Of a stretch of 64,000 nucleotides of DNA, positions 18,408 through 28,368 are shown in pieces. The stretch is taken from contig NZ_MRYA01000007.1 of the NCBI RefSeq assembly GCF_001921745.1, positions 1 through 64,000 of the forward strand. Direction: 5' to 3'. Position numbers and translations under genes: made by a program. This stretch comes from Psychrobacter sp. Cmf 22.2. GTDB lineage: Bacteria > Pseudomonadota > Gammaproteobacteria > Pseudomonadales > Moraxellaceae. The notes beneath the pieces were generated by a model. It was not told where the DNA came from, did not search any database, and saw nothing but the letters and a program-made list of their open reading frames with translations. Each line of letters begins with the position of its first letter. The first letter of the stretch is position 1.

Positions 18408-18845
18408 ACCGATCTCCTGTCTATTTTGATTTTAGTATTGATTTTCAATTTAAGTTTGAATTAAAAACGACGATAAATAGGATTGGTAAAGATAGATTGG
18501 TTTTAACATTTATTAAGAAACTAGTGCAAAGAGGTGCTATCTTATTATGATTTTTTAACTATCACCAAGCGTTTATCTCGTTCTTAATCAATCCTACTGT
18601 TATATAGTCATTATAGTTTATTCGCTATAGACAGATAAACAGCAATAATCACAAATGAAAGTTCTTGTTTGAAGAACAAAGATAAATCAGGTTAGGGTGT
18701 ATTGAACATTAACGTTAAACCAGCCATAAAAAATAGCGAAGTAGTAAGCTTTTAGTTTTTACCCTAAAAGTTACCGTTCGCTATATCTTGTACAATGCTT
18801 ATTATTGAAACTTGGACAGTACCGAAATCCAGTCAGTGTTACTAT
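18408..18845. other. Intergenic region with a long hairpin
   Basis: About 440 bases between two minus-strand genes. At 18733-18784 an interrupted palindrome pairs ATAGCGAA with TTCGCTAT and GTAAGCTTTTAG with CTAAAAGTTAC. It follows the cystine transporter gene and may end its transcript, although it lacks a clear T run. The rest is AT-rich and likely contains the reductase promoter. Confidence 0.55.
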
Positions 18846-20216
18846 TTAGCTGTGACTCACTTGAGTATCATAATCGATAAGCTGTTCTGGTTCAGACGAC
18901 TTACTAAGAATACGATTGCCAACGACACCAGAGGTAATTGAGCCACTAACATTGACTAAAGTACGCATCATATCGATTAATGGTTCAATAGATATCAACA
19001 AACCCGCAAGCTCTAGCGGCATCCCCAAGGTTGATAACACGATGATGGCTGCAAACGTCGCTCCGCCACCAACCCCTGCGACACCAAATGAGGCAATCAT
19101 AGAGACGCCAATGACGGAGGCTATAAAGCCTATCGACCAAGGATCAAGACCCATCGTCGGAGCAATCATAACCGCCAACATCGCAGGATAAACGCCAGCA
19201 CAACCATTTTGACCAATGGTCGCGCCAAATGATGCTGAAAAGTTAGCAATGGGCTTAGCAATACCAAGCTTATTAATTTGCACATCAATGTTTAAAGGAA
19301 TAGACGCTGCTGAACTGCGTGATGTAAAAGCGAATGTGAGCACAGGCGCGATTTTTTTAAAGTGTTTGATGGGTGAGCGCCCGGCTAATAAAATGATAAG
19401 TGCATGCATTATTAACACAATGAATAGGGCAACATAGGATGCAAGGAGGAATTTTGCTAATTGCCAAACTGCACTGGCATCAGTGGTGACAATGACTTTA
19501 ATCATTAAGGCAAAAACGCCATAAGGGGTCAAACGGATAATAAAACGTACCAGTGCCATCACCCAACTTTGCAATATGTCGATACCGCGAATGATTACCG
19601 CACCTTTTTCAGGTTCTTTTGCATTAACCGTTAAAGCGGCTATCCCTAATAAACTGGCAATAACCACAGCTGATATCATCGAAGTGCTTTGTAAGCCTGC
19701 AAATGTCGCGCCGATACTAGTGGGAATGAAGCTCAAAATTAATCCTGGAATGGTCAGATCAGAGACTTGAGTGCTGCTCTCAACCATGCTTTGTCCACGC
19801 TCAATTTCTGCTTGACCAGCAACAATAGAGCTGGCATCAAGAGTAAATAAGTTGGCAATAATCGCGCCGTCTAAAGCAGCAAGCCCTGTCGTAATTAGTA
19901 AGGTGCCAATAATCCAGAAGCTCATAGAGCCAATCATGGACGCTTTTTCTAAACGTGCGATGGCTGCCAAGATTGAAATGAATACCAAGGGCATTGCAAT
20001 CATCTTCAGCAAATTGACATAACCATTTCCGACAATGTTTACCCAGGGTAAAAAATTACTGGTATCAATATTAAGCGCTGAAAGCGCCAAACCAAAACCT
20101 ACGCCGACAAATAAACCTAGGAAAACACTACGACTTAACGAATCACTCTGACGGTGATAACGCCACAAGCCATATAGTAATGCGACAAAAACAGCCACTA
20201 GTAACAATAACTGCAT
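18846..20216 (-). CDS. tcyP: L-cystine uptake transporter, TcyP type
   Basis: A 456-residue sodium/dicarboxylate-symporter family protein, closest in pattern to the L-cystine permease TcyP (YdjN). It has about 8-10 hydrophobic segments, an early VGNGYVNLLKMIAMPLVFISIL block, the Ser-rich re-entrant loop FTSRSSAASIPLNID, and GATIGQNGCAGVYPAMLAVM in the transport core. It would import cystine across the inner membrane. AGGAG stands before the ATG. The nearby cysteine desulfhydrase family gene supports the sulphur amino-acid role. Confidence 0.85.
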   Translation of the reverse strand: MQLLLLVAVFVALLYGLWRYHRQSDSLSRSVFLGLFVGVGFGLALSALNIDTSNFLPWVNIVGNGYVNLLKMIAMPLVFISILAAIARLEKASMIGSMSFWIIGTLLITTGLAALDGAIIANLFTLDASSIVAGQAEIERGQSMVESSTQVSDLTIPGLILSFIPTSIGATFAGLQSTSMISAVVIASLLGIAALTVNAKEPEKGAVIIRGIDILQSWVMALVRFIIRLTPYGVFALMIKVIVTTDASAVWQLAKFLLASYVALFIVLIMHALIILLAGRSPIKHFKKIAPVLTFAFTSRSSAASIPLNIDVQINKLGIAKPIANFSASFGATIGQNGCAGVYPAMLAVMIAPTMGLDPWSIGFIASVIGVSMIASFGVAGVGGGATFAAIIVLSTLGMPLELAGLLISIEPLIDMMRTLVNVSGSITSGVVGNRILSKSSEPEQLIDYDTQVSHS

Positions 20217-20505
20217 TACAAACTCCTAAGAAATCAAAAAATGAATAACAAAGGAGTGATTATCCTGATTTTTGGAATAAGGTCTAACACCGAGTTATCA
20301 TGTAGTTATTCCTTTCAGGAATAAAGGGTGAGGCTGATTAGACTCTTAAGAAAACTTAGTTATTAGTCGTGCATATCGATAAGTAAAACTGCCAATAAAT
20401 AATGGTATCAATAATGGAAGTCAGACTTTTTCTATTAAGAGCACAAGCATGTAGGTAGTATTAATACGAGTACGCTAGTATGGCTTGATTTGCATTTACT
20501 CTGTG

Positions 20506-21516
20506 CTAATAGGACTTGGCGTCGTTAGAGGGCGTATCTTTGGGCGAGAAGCCAAAGTGTTGTTTATAAATACGCGAGAAGTAACTTTGATCGGTAAAAC
20601 CAACCTGATAAGCAACCTCAGCAACAGAGCTATAATTGGCTTTGGTTAATAGTTTGTTTGCAGCCAGCAGTCTGGTCAGTTTGACCCATTCTGAAAACGA
20701 GTAAGGTAGATTTTGAAACAACAGATAAATATAACGCTCAGAGATATGACAAGATTGTGAGACCAGTTTAGGAGAAATCTGAGGATTGGCTAAGTTAAAA
20801 TGTATAAAGTCTTCGATCCGTTGCAGATGTGCGGCTTTTATCGTTGAATTTTGACTGTCTGCTAGAGATAGGGAGGGTCGATGTAGAGTATGTATGATTA
20901 GGTCTAAAAGTTGTTGCTCAAGAAACTGAGACTCTACACAGGATAATTTAAAGTTAGTAGCAAGGTGCAGAGCATGGTTGATTTGATGATTAAGCAGTCG
21001 CCCTGAGCCTTGTTCAGTAGTAATGGCTTGAGCAAAATACTGCTCTATTAAACGCTGATGGTTTTCTAGTCTGGCTATCGGCACTTTTAAGACTTGCAGC
21101 TTTACCGTTTCGGCATGATAAAACTGATAAGGTTGATGAGATAGCTCAATAAAGAACTGACCAGGGTAGCAAGTTAATTGCCGTTTTTGCTGTTGAAAGC
21201 ACACTGAGCCATTCAATGGAAATGTGAGCAGAATACTATCGCAAGCCTTGGATAAATCCTGTCCACTGCGCTGATAATGGACGGAATCAGCGATATAGCT
21301 TGAAATACCCATTTGAGCTAGAGTAGCTTGTTGAAGTTGACCTGTGAACTGGTTGGGGTTTTTAAACTGTACTTTTAAGTCAAAATAGGTATCACTAATT
21401 GCGTTTTGCCAGCCATCAGCACTCAGTAAAGGCTCGAGTGGTTCTTGAGAGCTACTCGTGTTGTCTACATGCTCACAGTGTTTTTTGCTTACGCCTTGAC
21501 TATGTTCCATTTGCAT
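20506..21516 (-). CDS. AraC-family transcriptional regulator
   Basis: A 336-residue regulator with an N-terminal sensing region of the AraC-binding-like type (about 50-200) and a C-terminal double helix-turn-helix (about 235-330) ending with VAYQVGFTDQSYFSRIYKQHFGFSP, split here as the typical AraC signature VGFTDQSYFSR and FGFSP. It lies 140 bases after hyuA on the same strand, so it likely controls the permease/hydantoinase genes. The start is one of two close ATGs (21516 or 21510) behind AAGGATGA. The inducer is unknown. Confidence 0.87.
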   Translation of the reverse strand: MQMEHSQGVSKKHCEHVDNTSSSQEPLEPLLSADGWQNAISDTYFDLKVQFKNPNQFTGQLQQATLAQMGISSYIADSVHYQRSGQDLSKACDSILLTFPLNGSVCFQQQKRQLTCYPGQFFIELSHQPYQFYHAETVKLQVLKVPIARLENHQRLIEQYFAQAITTEQGSGRLLNHQINHALHLATNFKLSCVESQFLEQQLLDLIIHTLHRPSLSLADSQNSTIKAAHLQRIEDFIHFNLANPQISPKLVSQSCHISERYIYLLFQNLPYSFSEWVKLTRLLAANKLLTKANYSSVAEVAYQVGFTDQSYFSRIYKQHFGFSPKDTPSNDAKSY

Positions 21517-21656
21517 TCATCCTTAAATGCTAGGTAATAAGTTTACAGCTCTTTTTTATCTCCACTTGGTTTTCAAATTTATCTTAATAGAAACGATAAA
21601 TACCCTTCTCCCATAAAGAGAGAAAGGCTGAAATAATTACGACTATTATATCCACA

Positions 21657-23738
21657 TTATTGAATTTTGCTCAACTTGTATGTGCCTGATTGATGTAGAT
21701 CAGCTTGCCAGTTGGGTTTGATAACGATAGTTGTGGTTGGTTCTTCAATCAGAGCTGGACCGGTAACGACTGCTCCTGCACCCAATTTATTGCCATCATA
21801 AATAGGGGTTTGCATCCACTGATAAGTATGGTCGTGTATCATTTGGCGCTCATCAATTTTAGCGCTCTCCACCGACCCATTTTGAGCATCTAGCGTAGGG
21901 AGCTCAGGTTTTTTTACTTTACCAATGATTGAAACCTCTACATTGACAAGCTCTACAGCGCTGTCTTGTTCATCATAAGTGTATAGCTCTTTATGACGCT
22001 TGTGAAAGGCTTGCAAGATGTCTGTAGCAGCACTACTATCTATCTTTCCATTAGGTACGATGACATTACATTCATGAACCTGCCCAACATAGCGCATCTC
22101 CATAGCTCGTTCGATTTCTATATCTTCGTCACTAAACCCATCTTCTTTAAGCTTCGCAATACCATCTTGCTCAAGCCTTGTAAGGGTATCGTTTAATGCT
22201 TCTAGCTCAGCATCTGCAGACATAATCATAATTTGAGTGGCTAGATACGAGTATTTGACATCAGAGATAATCTGTCCAAAAGCACACAAGCATGACGCTA
22301 TCTTAGGCACAAGTATCGTATTGATACCCATCTCCTCTGCTAGTGAGATTATGTGCATACCAGCAGCACCGCCTGCACAAACCAAAGCAAAGTCGCGAGG
22401 GTCATAGCCTTTTTCGATAGTGATACGGCGAATACCATTGGCCATGTTTTGATTAACAATCGTACTAATACCATAAGCTGCATGAGGTAAGTCGATATCT
22501 AGTGGCTTGGCAATATGCTCATTGATAGCAGCCTTTGCTTTATCTTCATCTAAAGTGACAATCCCGCCTAGTACTGCACCAGACTGCAAATATCCCAATA
22601 CTAAGTTTGCATCGGTAACCGTCGGTAGTGTGCCACCTTTACCATAACACGCAGGTCCTGGGGTCGCGCCTGCACTTTGTGGACCGACCTCTAGCATGCC
22701 AAAGTTATTGATATGACCAATAGAGCCACCGCCAGCACCTAGGGTTTCGACATGAATCATAGGTACACCAATGCGATTGCGCAAAAAGTCAATATCGCGA
22801 TTTAGACTGGTTTTACCATCTTTTGCTAGTGTAATATCGAACGAGGTACCACCCATATCGACAGTAATCACGTTATTAATACCGAAAGGTTCAGCAATAT
22901 ATAATCCCGCTTGCGGTGCAGAGGCAGGCCCTGAGTTGATCGCATTAACCGCACGCTCTTTCATGACTTCACCCAATGCAAGCCCGCCATTAGATTGGAA
23001 GTAACGTACTGGTTGATCAGCGCCTAGTTGTTTAAAGTAATCATCTATCTTATAGACATAAGAGGACATAATCGGACTTAGATAGGCGTTAACTAGGGTC
23101 GTTGAGGTGCGCGTATACTCTTTAATTTGGGGATAGACCTCACTACCGCAGCAGACAAATACGTCTGGCATATGCTGCTGTATCAGCTCTTTTGCACGCT
23201 GCTCGTGTTTGGTATCGCGAATTGACCATACAAAAGAGATGGCCACGCTTTTGACGTTTTGACGTTTTAGTTCTTCTATGGCTTGTAAAATATCGTCTTC
23301 ATTGAGCTCTTCACGCTCTGTCCCATCGGCAAGTATTCGACCACGAATAGGGAAGCGCAAATCCCGCGGAGCTATCTGCGGCGCTGGCGGGTAGCTTGCA
23401 TCGTAGCGGTGACCTTCTTCTTTATGACCCAGACGAATCTCAATACTGTCTTCATGACCTTCCGTACAGAGTAGTCCTACTTTTACCCCTTTCATTTGAA
23501 TCAGAGCGTTTAGGGCAACGGTGGTACCATTAATACACAAGTCGCAGGCTTGGATAATCTCGGTAATTGGGCGATCAAATTTTTCGGAAATCTGTTGCAG
23601 CCCGTTTGCAATCGCTTTAGTACCGTCCTCTGGGGTAGAAGGGGCTTTAAATAGATGTATATCGCCCCCGTTTTCAGCCAACACAAAATCTGTAAAAGTA
23701 CCACCAGCATCTACGCCTAAACGAAATTCATAACTCAT
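21657..23738 (-). CDS. hyuA: Hydantoinase/oxoprolinase subunit A
   Basis: A 693-residue HyuA-type ATPase subunit. The actin-like phosphate motif GVDAGGTFTDF is at the N-terminus, INGTTVALNALI and VDMGGTSFDITL follow, and GAGGGSIGHI lies near residue 330. With HyuB it would form an ATP-dependent enzyme opening a cyclic amide such as a hydantoin or 5-oxoproline; acetone-carboxylase-type relatives share the fold, so the substrate is open. It lies 56 bases after hyuB with AAGGATGAATT before the ATG. The NCS1 permease upstream favours a hydantoin-like or other ring substrate. Confidence 0.87.
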   Translation of the reverse strand: MSYEFRLGVDAGGTFTDFVLAENGGDIHLFKAPSTPEDGTKAIANGLQQISEKFDRPITEIIQACDLCINGTTVALNALIQMKGVKVGLLCTEGHEDSIEIRLGHKEEGHRYDASYPPAPQIAPRDLRFPIRGRILADGTEREELNEDDILQAIEELKRQNVKSVAISFVWSIRDTKHEQRAKELIQQHMPDVFVCCGSEVYPQIKEYTRTSTTLVNAYLSPIMSSYVYKIDDYFKQLGADQPVRYFQSNGGLALGEVMKERAVNAINSGPASAPQAGLYIAEPFGINNVITVDMGGTSFDITLAKDGKTSLNRDIDFLRNRIGVPMIHVETLGAGGGSIGHINNFGMLEVGPQSAGATPGPACYGKGGTLPTVTDANLVLGYLQSGAVLGGIVTLDEDKAKAAINEHIAKPLDIDLPHAAYGISTIVNQNMANGIRRITIEKGYDPRDFALVCAGGAAGMHIISLAEEMGINTILVPKIASCLCAFGQIISDVKYSYLATQIMIMSADAELEALNDTLTRLEQDGIAKLKEDGFSDEDIEIERAMEMRYVGQVHECNVIVPNGKIDSSAATDILQAFHKRHKELYTYDEQDSAVELVNVEVSIIGKVKKPELPTLDAQNGSVESAKIDERQMIHDHTYQWMQTPIYDGNKLGAGAVVTGPALIEEPTTTIVIKPNWQADLHQSGTYKLSKIQ

Positions 23739-23794
23739 AATTCATCCTTAAACTTTTCTATTTTATATGTAGAGTCAGCACATCCCTGTGCCAA

Positions 23795-25576
23795 CTATGC
23801 CGCCTCTGCCCGTAATGCTTGAGTCGCTTTTTCATCTAGTTGCATGGTTTTGCTATCAATGACGACACCGTATTCTTTTGCAGCAGCAGCTACAGAGACA
23901 ATCCCTTCGATGACATCACGTAATACAGCTTCTGGTTCACGCTCAAAAGAGCGACCAAAGCCGCCGCCACCAGGATTGGTATTTCGCGCGCGTTCTCCTG
24001 ACTTGATCTCAATTACTGTATTGTGAAGATGCACATCAGTCTCGCCGCCTTCACGGAACACTTCTAATTTACCCAGTTTGAGCTCTGGTGAGATTTGCTC
24101 AGCTCCGCCTGCACCCATCGTTGGAATATGACGTCCTTCACCAAAAGCAACGACGGTCATGGTATGATCGAGGGGCTCTACCTCCCAAACTGTACCGCAG
24201 CCGCCGCGCAAGCGTCCTGCGCCGCCACTATCTTCTGCCAGTCCATACTTATGGACGACGATAGGATATTGATATTCTAATAACTCGATATCACCTGAGC
24301 TTAACGCACCAAAACAGCACAAAGGCCCGCAAGCATGCCAACCATCCATTTGCTGAGTGGCGCCTGCGCCTGAGATAATAGAGGCGAGTACCATGGTGAC
24401 ATATTGCTCACCCGTTTTTGGATCAATACCGGCAATGTTGACTCCTGACGAATGTCCCCACGATGCCGTTACGCGCTCAGGTGCAGCATTTTCAAGCGCT
24501 TTACGTACCGCATCTGTCAATGTCTCCATTGGTGTGGTGGTACAGTTCACATGAGGCGCAGGCTCTTTGGCATTACATAGCGTGCCATGCTCACCTAAAT
24601 CTACGGTAACGCAGCGATACAAACCTTCATTGTAAGGAGGATCTACTTGGGCGAACATCATAAGTCCAAGCAAGACGCCTGACATTGAGTTACCAGCATA
24701 AGAGTTAATAAAATAAGGAACTTGTGGCGGGCTATCTATCTGAATATGTACATCGCTACCTTTGATAGTGATGTCTGCACTGATAGTCAAATCGCCAAGG
24801 CCATGCCCTGAATCTTCCAGAACGGCCTCGCCATGATATTCACCATCATTAAGGGATTCGATGAGCGAGCGCATGTGTTTGTCAGCCATGCTTTTTAGCT
24901 CTTCGATGGCAGCACGAACTGTCTCTACACCATATTTGTCTAGCAGCGCAATCATATTACGCTCACCGACCGCGCAAGCACCATATTGCGCATTCAAATC
25001 GCCTTCTTGATTGCGGCGTGAGCGCATATTGCTATGGATCAGATTGATAACGTCATCACGTCTAACGCCTTTTTCCCATATCTTGATGGGTGGAATGCGT
25101 AATCCTTCGGCGTAGATCTCTTTGGCATCTGGATTATAACCAGCAGGTACAGGGCCGCCGATATCGGTGACATGACCTTTACATACCGTCCAAAATACCA
25201 GCTCACCTTCATAAAACACAGGCTTATACATACAGCAATCTAAAATATGACTGCCCATAACGACAGGGTCATTATGATAAATAATGTCGCCTTCATGAAC
25301 ATCGTCGCCATAAAATTCTGCCACGGCCTTCATGGCTGGCATCAATGAGCCTAGATGAATAGGAATGTCTTGTCCTTGCAAAATCATCTCAGGCAAATGA
25401 TCAAACAGCGCATTACTATAATCATGCGCTAGATTAAATACACTAGAGCGCGCTGTTTTTTCTAAAGTAAGTGTCATCTCGCGCTGCGCGGTTTCTAACG
25501 CACCGCGGACAACGGATAAAGTGATAGGATCGAGGGTGGTTGAAGCTTGGGTCGAGGTGTTTTTAGCTTGATTCAT
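23795..25576 (-). CDS. hyuB: Hydantoinase/oxoprolinase subunit B
   Basis: A 593-residue HyuB subunit. It begins with LDPITLSVVRGALETAQREM, the typical start, and contains SSVFNLAHDYSNALFD, GDIIYHNDPVVMGSHILD, and a glycine-rich C-terminal part (DSGGAGRLRGG and NPGGGGFG) found throughout the family. It is the partner of HyuA in the ATP-dependent ring-opening complex. AAGGAGTGAATC precedes the ATG. It sits between the permease and hyuA, all on the minus strand, in an apparent operon. Confidence 0.88.
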   Translation of the reverse strand: MNQAKNTSTQASTTLDPITLSVVRGALETAQREMTLTLEKTARSSVFNLAHDYSNALFDHLPEMILQGQDIPIHLGSLMPAMKAVAEFYGDDVHEGDIIYHNDPVVMGSHILDCCMYKPVFYEGELVFWTVCKGHVTDIGGPVPAGYNPDAKEIYAEGLRIPPIKIWEKGVRRDDVINLIHSNMRSRRNQEGDLNAQYGACAVGERNMIALLDKYGVETVRAAIEELKSMADKHMRSLIESLNDGEYHGEAVLEDSGHGLGDLTISADITIKGSDVHIQIDSPPQVPYFINSYAGNSMSGVLLGLMMFAQVDPPYNEGLYRCVTVDLGEHGTLCNAKEPAPHVNCTTTPMETLTDAVRKALENAAPERVTASWGHSSGVNIAGIDPKTGEQYVTMVLASIISGAGATQQMDGWHACGPLCCFGALSSGDIELLEYQYPIVVHKYGLAEDSGGAGRLRGGCGTVWEVEPLDHTMTVVAFGEGRHIPTMGAGGAEQISPELKLGKLEVFREGGETDVHLHNTVIEIKSGERARNTNPGGGGFGRSFEREPEAVLRDVIEGIVSVAAAAKEYGVVIDSKTMQLDEKATQALRAEAA

Positions 25577-25693
25577 GATTCACTCCTTGTAATCTTATTA
25601 TCGCACTGGCTTTACTATAACAATGCTAACCACAAATAAATGGATTGAGCAGGTACAGTATTTGACTGTCAGCGCACCTTTTATCTTATATGG

Positions 25694-27079
25694 TTAACTA
25701 ACTGTTGGTTTTGGTGTGAGTTGTAAAACGTGTTGCTGAGTTTTGGGCATCAATATCGCGTACAGAACAGTCGCTGTAATAAAGGTTAAGGTTGCATACC
25801 AATTGACCCAGCTACCACCTAAATTCATGAGCACGATTCCGACGATTGAGGCTGCGATCCAAGCGACCAATCCTGACTTATCAAATGCAGGCAAGCGCTG
25901 CGGATCAATGACGGGAACTGCGCCAAAGATATCTTCTCGTTTAGGATAGAGTATGTGGGTTAGGGCGATAGCTACCCAAGCTACGACAAATACGCCCTGA
26001 TAGGCCAGTGCTTGTAACAGATAAGCAAATACATCGAGTAGCATCAGAACGAAAATAAAAGTACCAATTAATAAAGCGCCAACGAGTTTTGGAATCTGAA
26101 TATTGAGGGTATCTTTGAGAAATGCTTGCAGATTGGTGGTTGCCAATAAGTAGTTGGCCGTATTAATACGAGTTTGTGTAACGACAACAAAGATGAGACC
26201 GAACACACCCATCAATTTTACGAGCCCTAGCGTGATGGAGACTTCAGATAATGCACCTTCCAGTGGAATAGTGCTTACCAAATAAATCCCTGCCAGTCCG
26301 CTTAAGAAAAAAGCAACCAGATAAAAGGGGATACCAAAATTGAACCAGGATAAGAATTTGCTGTCTTCTTGCTTGCCATAACGCGCATAATCAAAGGTAT
26401 ACATCATCAAGACCCATATGCCCATGTAATATACGGCAACGTTCCACCAGCCAAAAGGCAGCGCTTCTTCGGGCCCTAGAGACAACCAAGCACTACTATA
26501 ACCATACTCATTAGTCGCCATGACGACTGCTGCGATAAGTCCGATAATATAAAACGGTAAGAGCACGCCATTTAGTTTATCTAGCCAGTTTTGGACACTG
26601 CCCATAATCATAGGCACACTATAAGCCACTACGATTAAAGCAGCGATCCAGTAAGGGACAGAGGGGTAAGTTTGGCTAAAGGTGACGGCAATAACAGAGC
26701 CTTCAAACACCGCGTAATACATAGCCGTGGCAAAGAATATCAGTGTCGCTAAGGCTGCACCTTTGTGACCGAATAATACGCGAGAAAACAAAGCCACTGA
26801 CATGCCTGTACGAATGGCATAGCGAGTGATAATTCCATTAATGACGCCGTAGGCGACGCAGCTTATCAATAAGCCGATAATCGCATTCTTAGTCCCATAG
26901 TTCTCTGCCATTGCAATACCAATGACCAGATAGAACATGGCGCTACAGACGCCCCACCATGCCATGGTTAAGGAGCCTTTGGTGGCTCGGTCTGCATTTG
27001 ATACCAACTCTTGGTTAGGATCAGAAGGGGTAGCAGAATTATCCTGGCCCTTATTCTTTGGTTGTATTACACCCGCCAT
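25694..27079 (-). CDS. NCS1-family permease (cytosine/allantoin/hydantoin type)
   Basis: 461 residues from the ATG at 27079, which has a strong AAGGAGTGTGAT site; an in-frame start 42 bases upstream lacks one. About 12 membrane segments with the NCS1 pattern, including an early LTMAWWGVCSAMFYLVIGI segment, GWWNVAVYYMGIWVLMMYTFDYARYG in the middle and a short polar tail. NCS1 carriers bring in nucleobases, allantoin or hydantoins with protons or sodium. As the first gene before hyuB-hyuA it likely imports the substrate of that enzyme. The exact substrate is not known. Confidence 0.85.
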   Translation of the reverse strand: MAGVIQPKNKGQDNSATPSDPNQELVSNADRATKGSLTMAWWGVCSAMFYLVIGIAMAENYGTKNAIIGLLISCVAYGVINGIITRYAIRTGMSVALFSRVLFGHKGAALATLIFFATAMYYAVFEGSVIAVTFSQTYPSVPYWIAALIVVAYSVPMIMGSVQNWLDKLNGVLLPFYIIGLIAAVVMATNEYGYSSAWLSLGPEEALPFGWWNVAVYYMGIWVLMMYTFDYARYGKQEDSKFLSWFNFGIPFYLVAFFLSGLAGIYLVSTIPLEGALSEVSITLGLVKLMGVFGLIFVVVTQTRINTANYLLATTNLQAFLKDTLNIQIPKLVGALLIGTFIFVLMLLDVFAYLLQALAYQGVFVVAWVAIALTHILYPKREDIFGAVPVIDPQRLPAFDKSGLVAWIAASIVGIVLMNLGGSWVNWYATLTFITATVLYAILMPKTQQHVLQLTPKPTVS

Positions 27080-27839
27080 ATCACACTCCTTATGATAGTC
27101 TATTGGTTGTACCGTCGTCATAATCGCCTATCGGCTAAACACAATTAGCAGCAAAGACTTTTGCTTCGTTGACAGTAGCCATACCATGCCTTTTACGTCC
27201 TGTAAAAAGGCGTTATTCTTACAATATCTCTATAACTAAAAAGATAAATATAGTCATTTAACTATAGACAATACTTTAAGAAATAAAATGACTGGAGATG
27301 CAGTATTTTTGATTGAGGGTGCAGGATTGTGAGAATTTTTCGGTTGGTGGCTTTTGATCTGCAGAAAATGGCATCATCGTTTTATATCAAAATACTTTAT
27401 AGCCACTCCTGCTTTTCGCTACTATCTTGACTGCTCGCAAGAGCAAGCACTAAAGCCTGCGCCGTTCCTGCTCGACGATAATGTCTCAGGCTAAGTGCCT
27501 GCAATCTTGCGTACAGCCAAGGATATTCGCTACACACAGGGCTAGCGGTAACATCAGGTGCTTGCAAAGGGTGGTCGTGTTTGGAGTTATTATGCTGAGT
27601 AATGTCTATAATTTGAAGTTAAGTTGAATGCTTTGAGTTTGAGACACATTATATTGAGTTAATAAAAAGATCGTCCGAAGGCGGTTTATAATTATTTATT
27701 TAGTTGATTAGTATATACTATAAATGCAAGCTATTATGCTCTAGATAATAGGTTGGGTTAATTTCGAGCTTATTTTACGATTTTGATAAGAAGACTAATA
27801 TTGACAAATTCATGTTTAAATTATTTGTTAACGAAAACT
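27080..27839. other. Intergenic region between T6SS array and permease operon
   Basis: About 760 bases. Near 27189-27212 an inverted repeat (GCCTTTTAC / GTAAAAAGGC) lies in the probable permease leader. At about 27410-27620 the minus strand holds an open frame of about 65 codons with higher GC than its surroundings (reads YPWLYARLQALSLRHYRR) and no good start; it may be a gene remnant. I do not recognise it. Confidence 0.4.
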
Positions 27840-28367
27840 TCAACTGAGTGAAACTGTATAGCCTATATCTCTACCAGTTTCTTCATCATATGTTCTGAAA
27901 GGTAAAAACCAAATATTAATAACTTTTCCTTCTTTCCAAAATTCGAAAGATTTTTCCTGCTCTATAGTATAAGAGGATCTATTTTCTGAATCTACTATGG
28001 AGATAGTTAGCGAATCAAGACTATCTTCGAATAAACTATCTTTTGCAGCAAATGTAATTGTAGGTTGATAAGAACCAATATATACGTAGTTAGATGTTTT
28101 ATGAGAATATAGTTCTATAGTTGCGTCATATGGGGGTATTACATTATGAAAATTAAAAGTAACTTGAACACTATTATCTTTTTTAAAGCTATTTAAATAA
28201 AAGCTATATTCTTTTTGCAAATCAGTTTGAATGAGTAAAAAATCTTTCTCATTAAAATGTTGGTAAGTAAATGCATTCATTGATTTCACCATATAAATAT
28301 ACGAAAAAACTAATAAAATTATTAGTGTAAGTATAAGGAGCGTGAGCTTTAGTTTTTTATTGATCAT
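27840..28367 (-). CDS. Probable immunity protein for the caspase-like effector
   Basis: A 175-residue protein with one N-terminal membrane segment (about 7-27, LTLLILTLIILLVFSYIYMV) and a periplasmic beta-rich remainder. I do not recognise a family. It starts one base after the stop of the effector candidate at 28369-29337, and T6SS effectors are normally followed by their immunity gene. Membrane anchoring with a periplasmic domain fits protection against an effector acting in the periplasm. It is the last gene of the array. Very AT-rich, like other polymorphic toxin/immunity genes. Confidence 0.6.
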   Translation of the reverse strand: MINKKLKLTLLILTLIILLVFSYIYMVKSMNAFTYQHFNEKDFLLIQTDLQKEYSFYLNSFKKDNSVQVTFNFHNVIPPYDATIELYSHKTSNYVYIGSYQPTITFAAKDSLFEDSLDSLTISIVDSENRSSYTIEQEKSFEFWKEGKVINIWFLPFRTYDEETGRDIGYTVSLS

Positions 28368-28368
28368 A

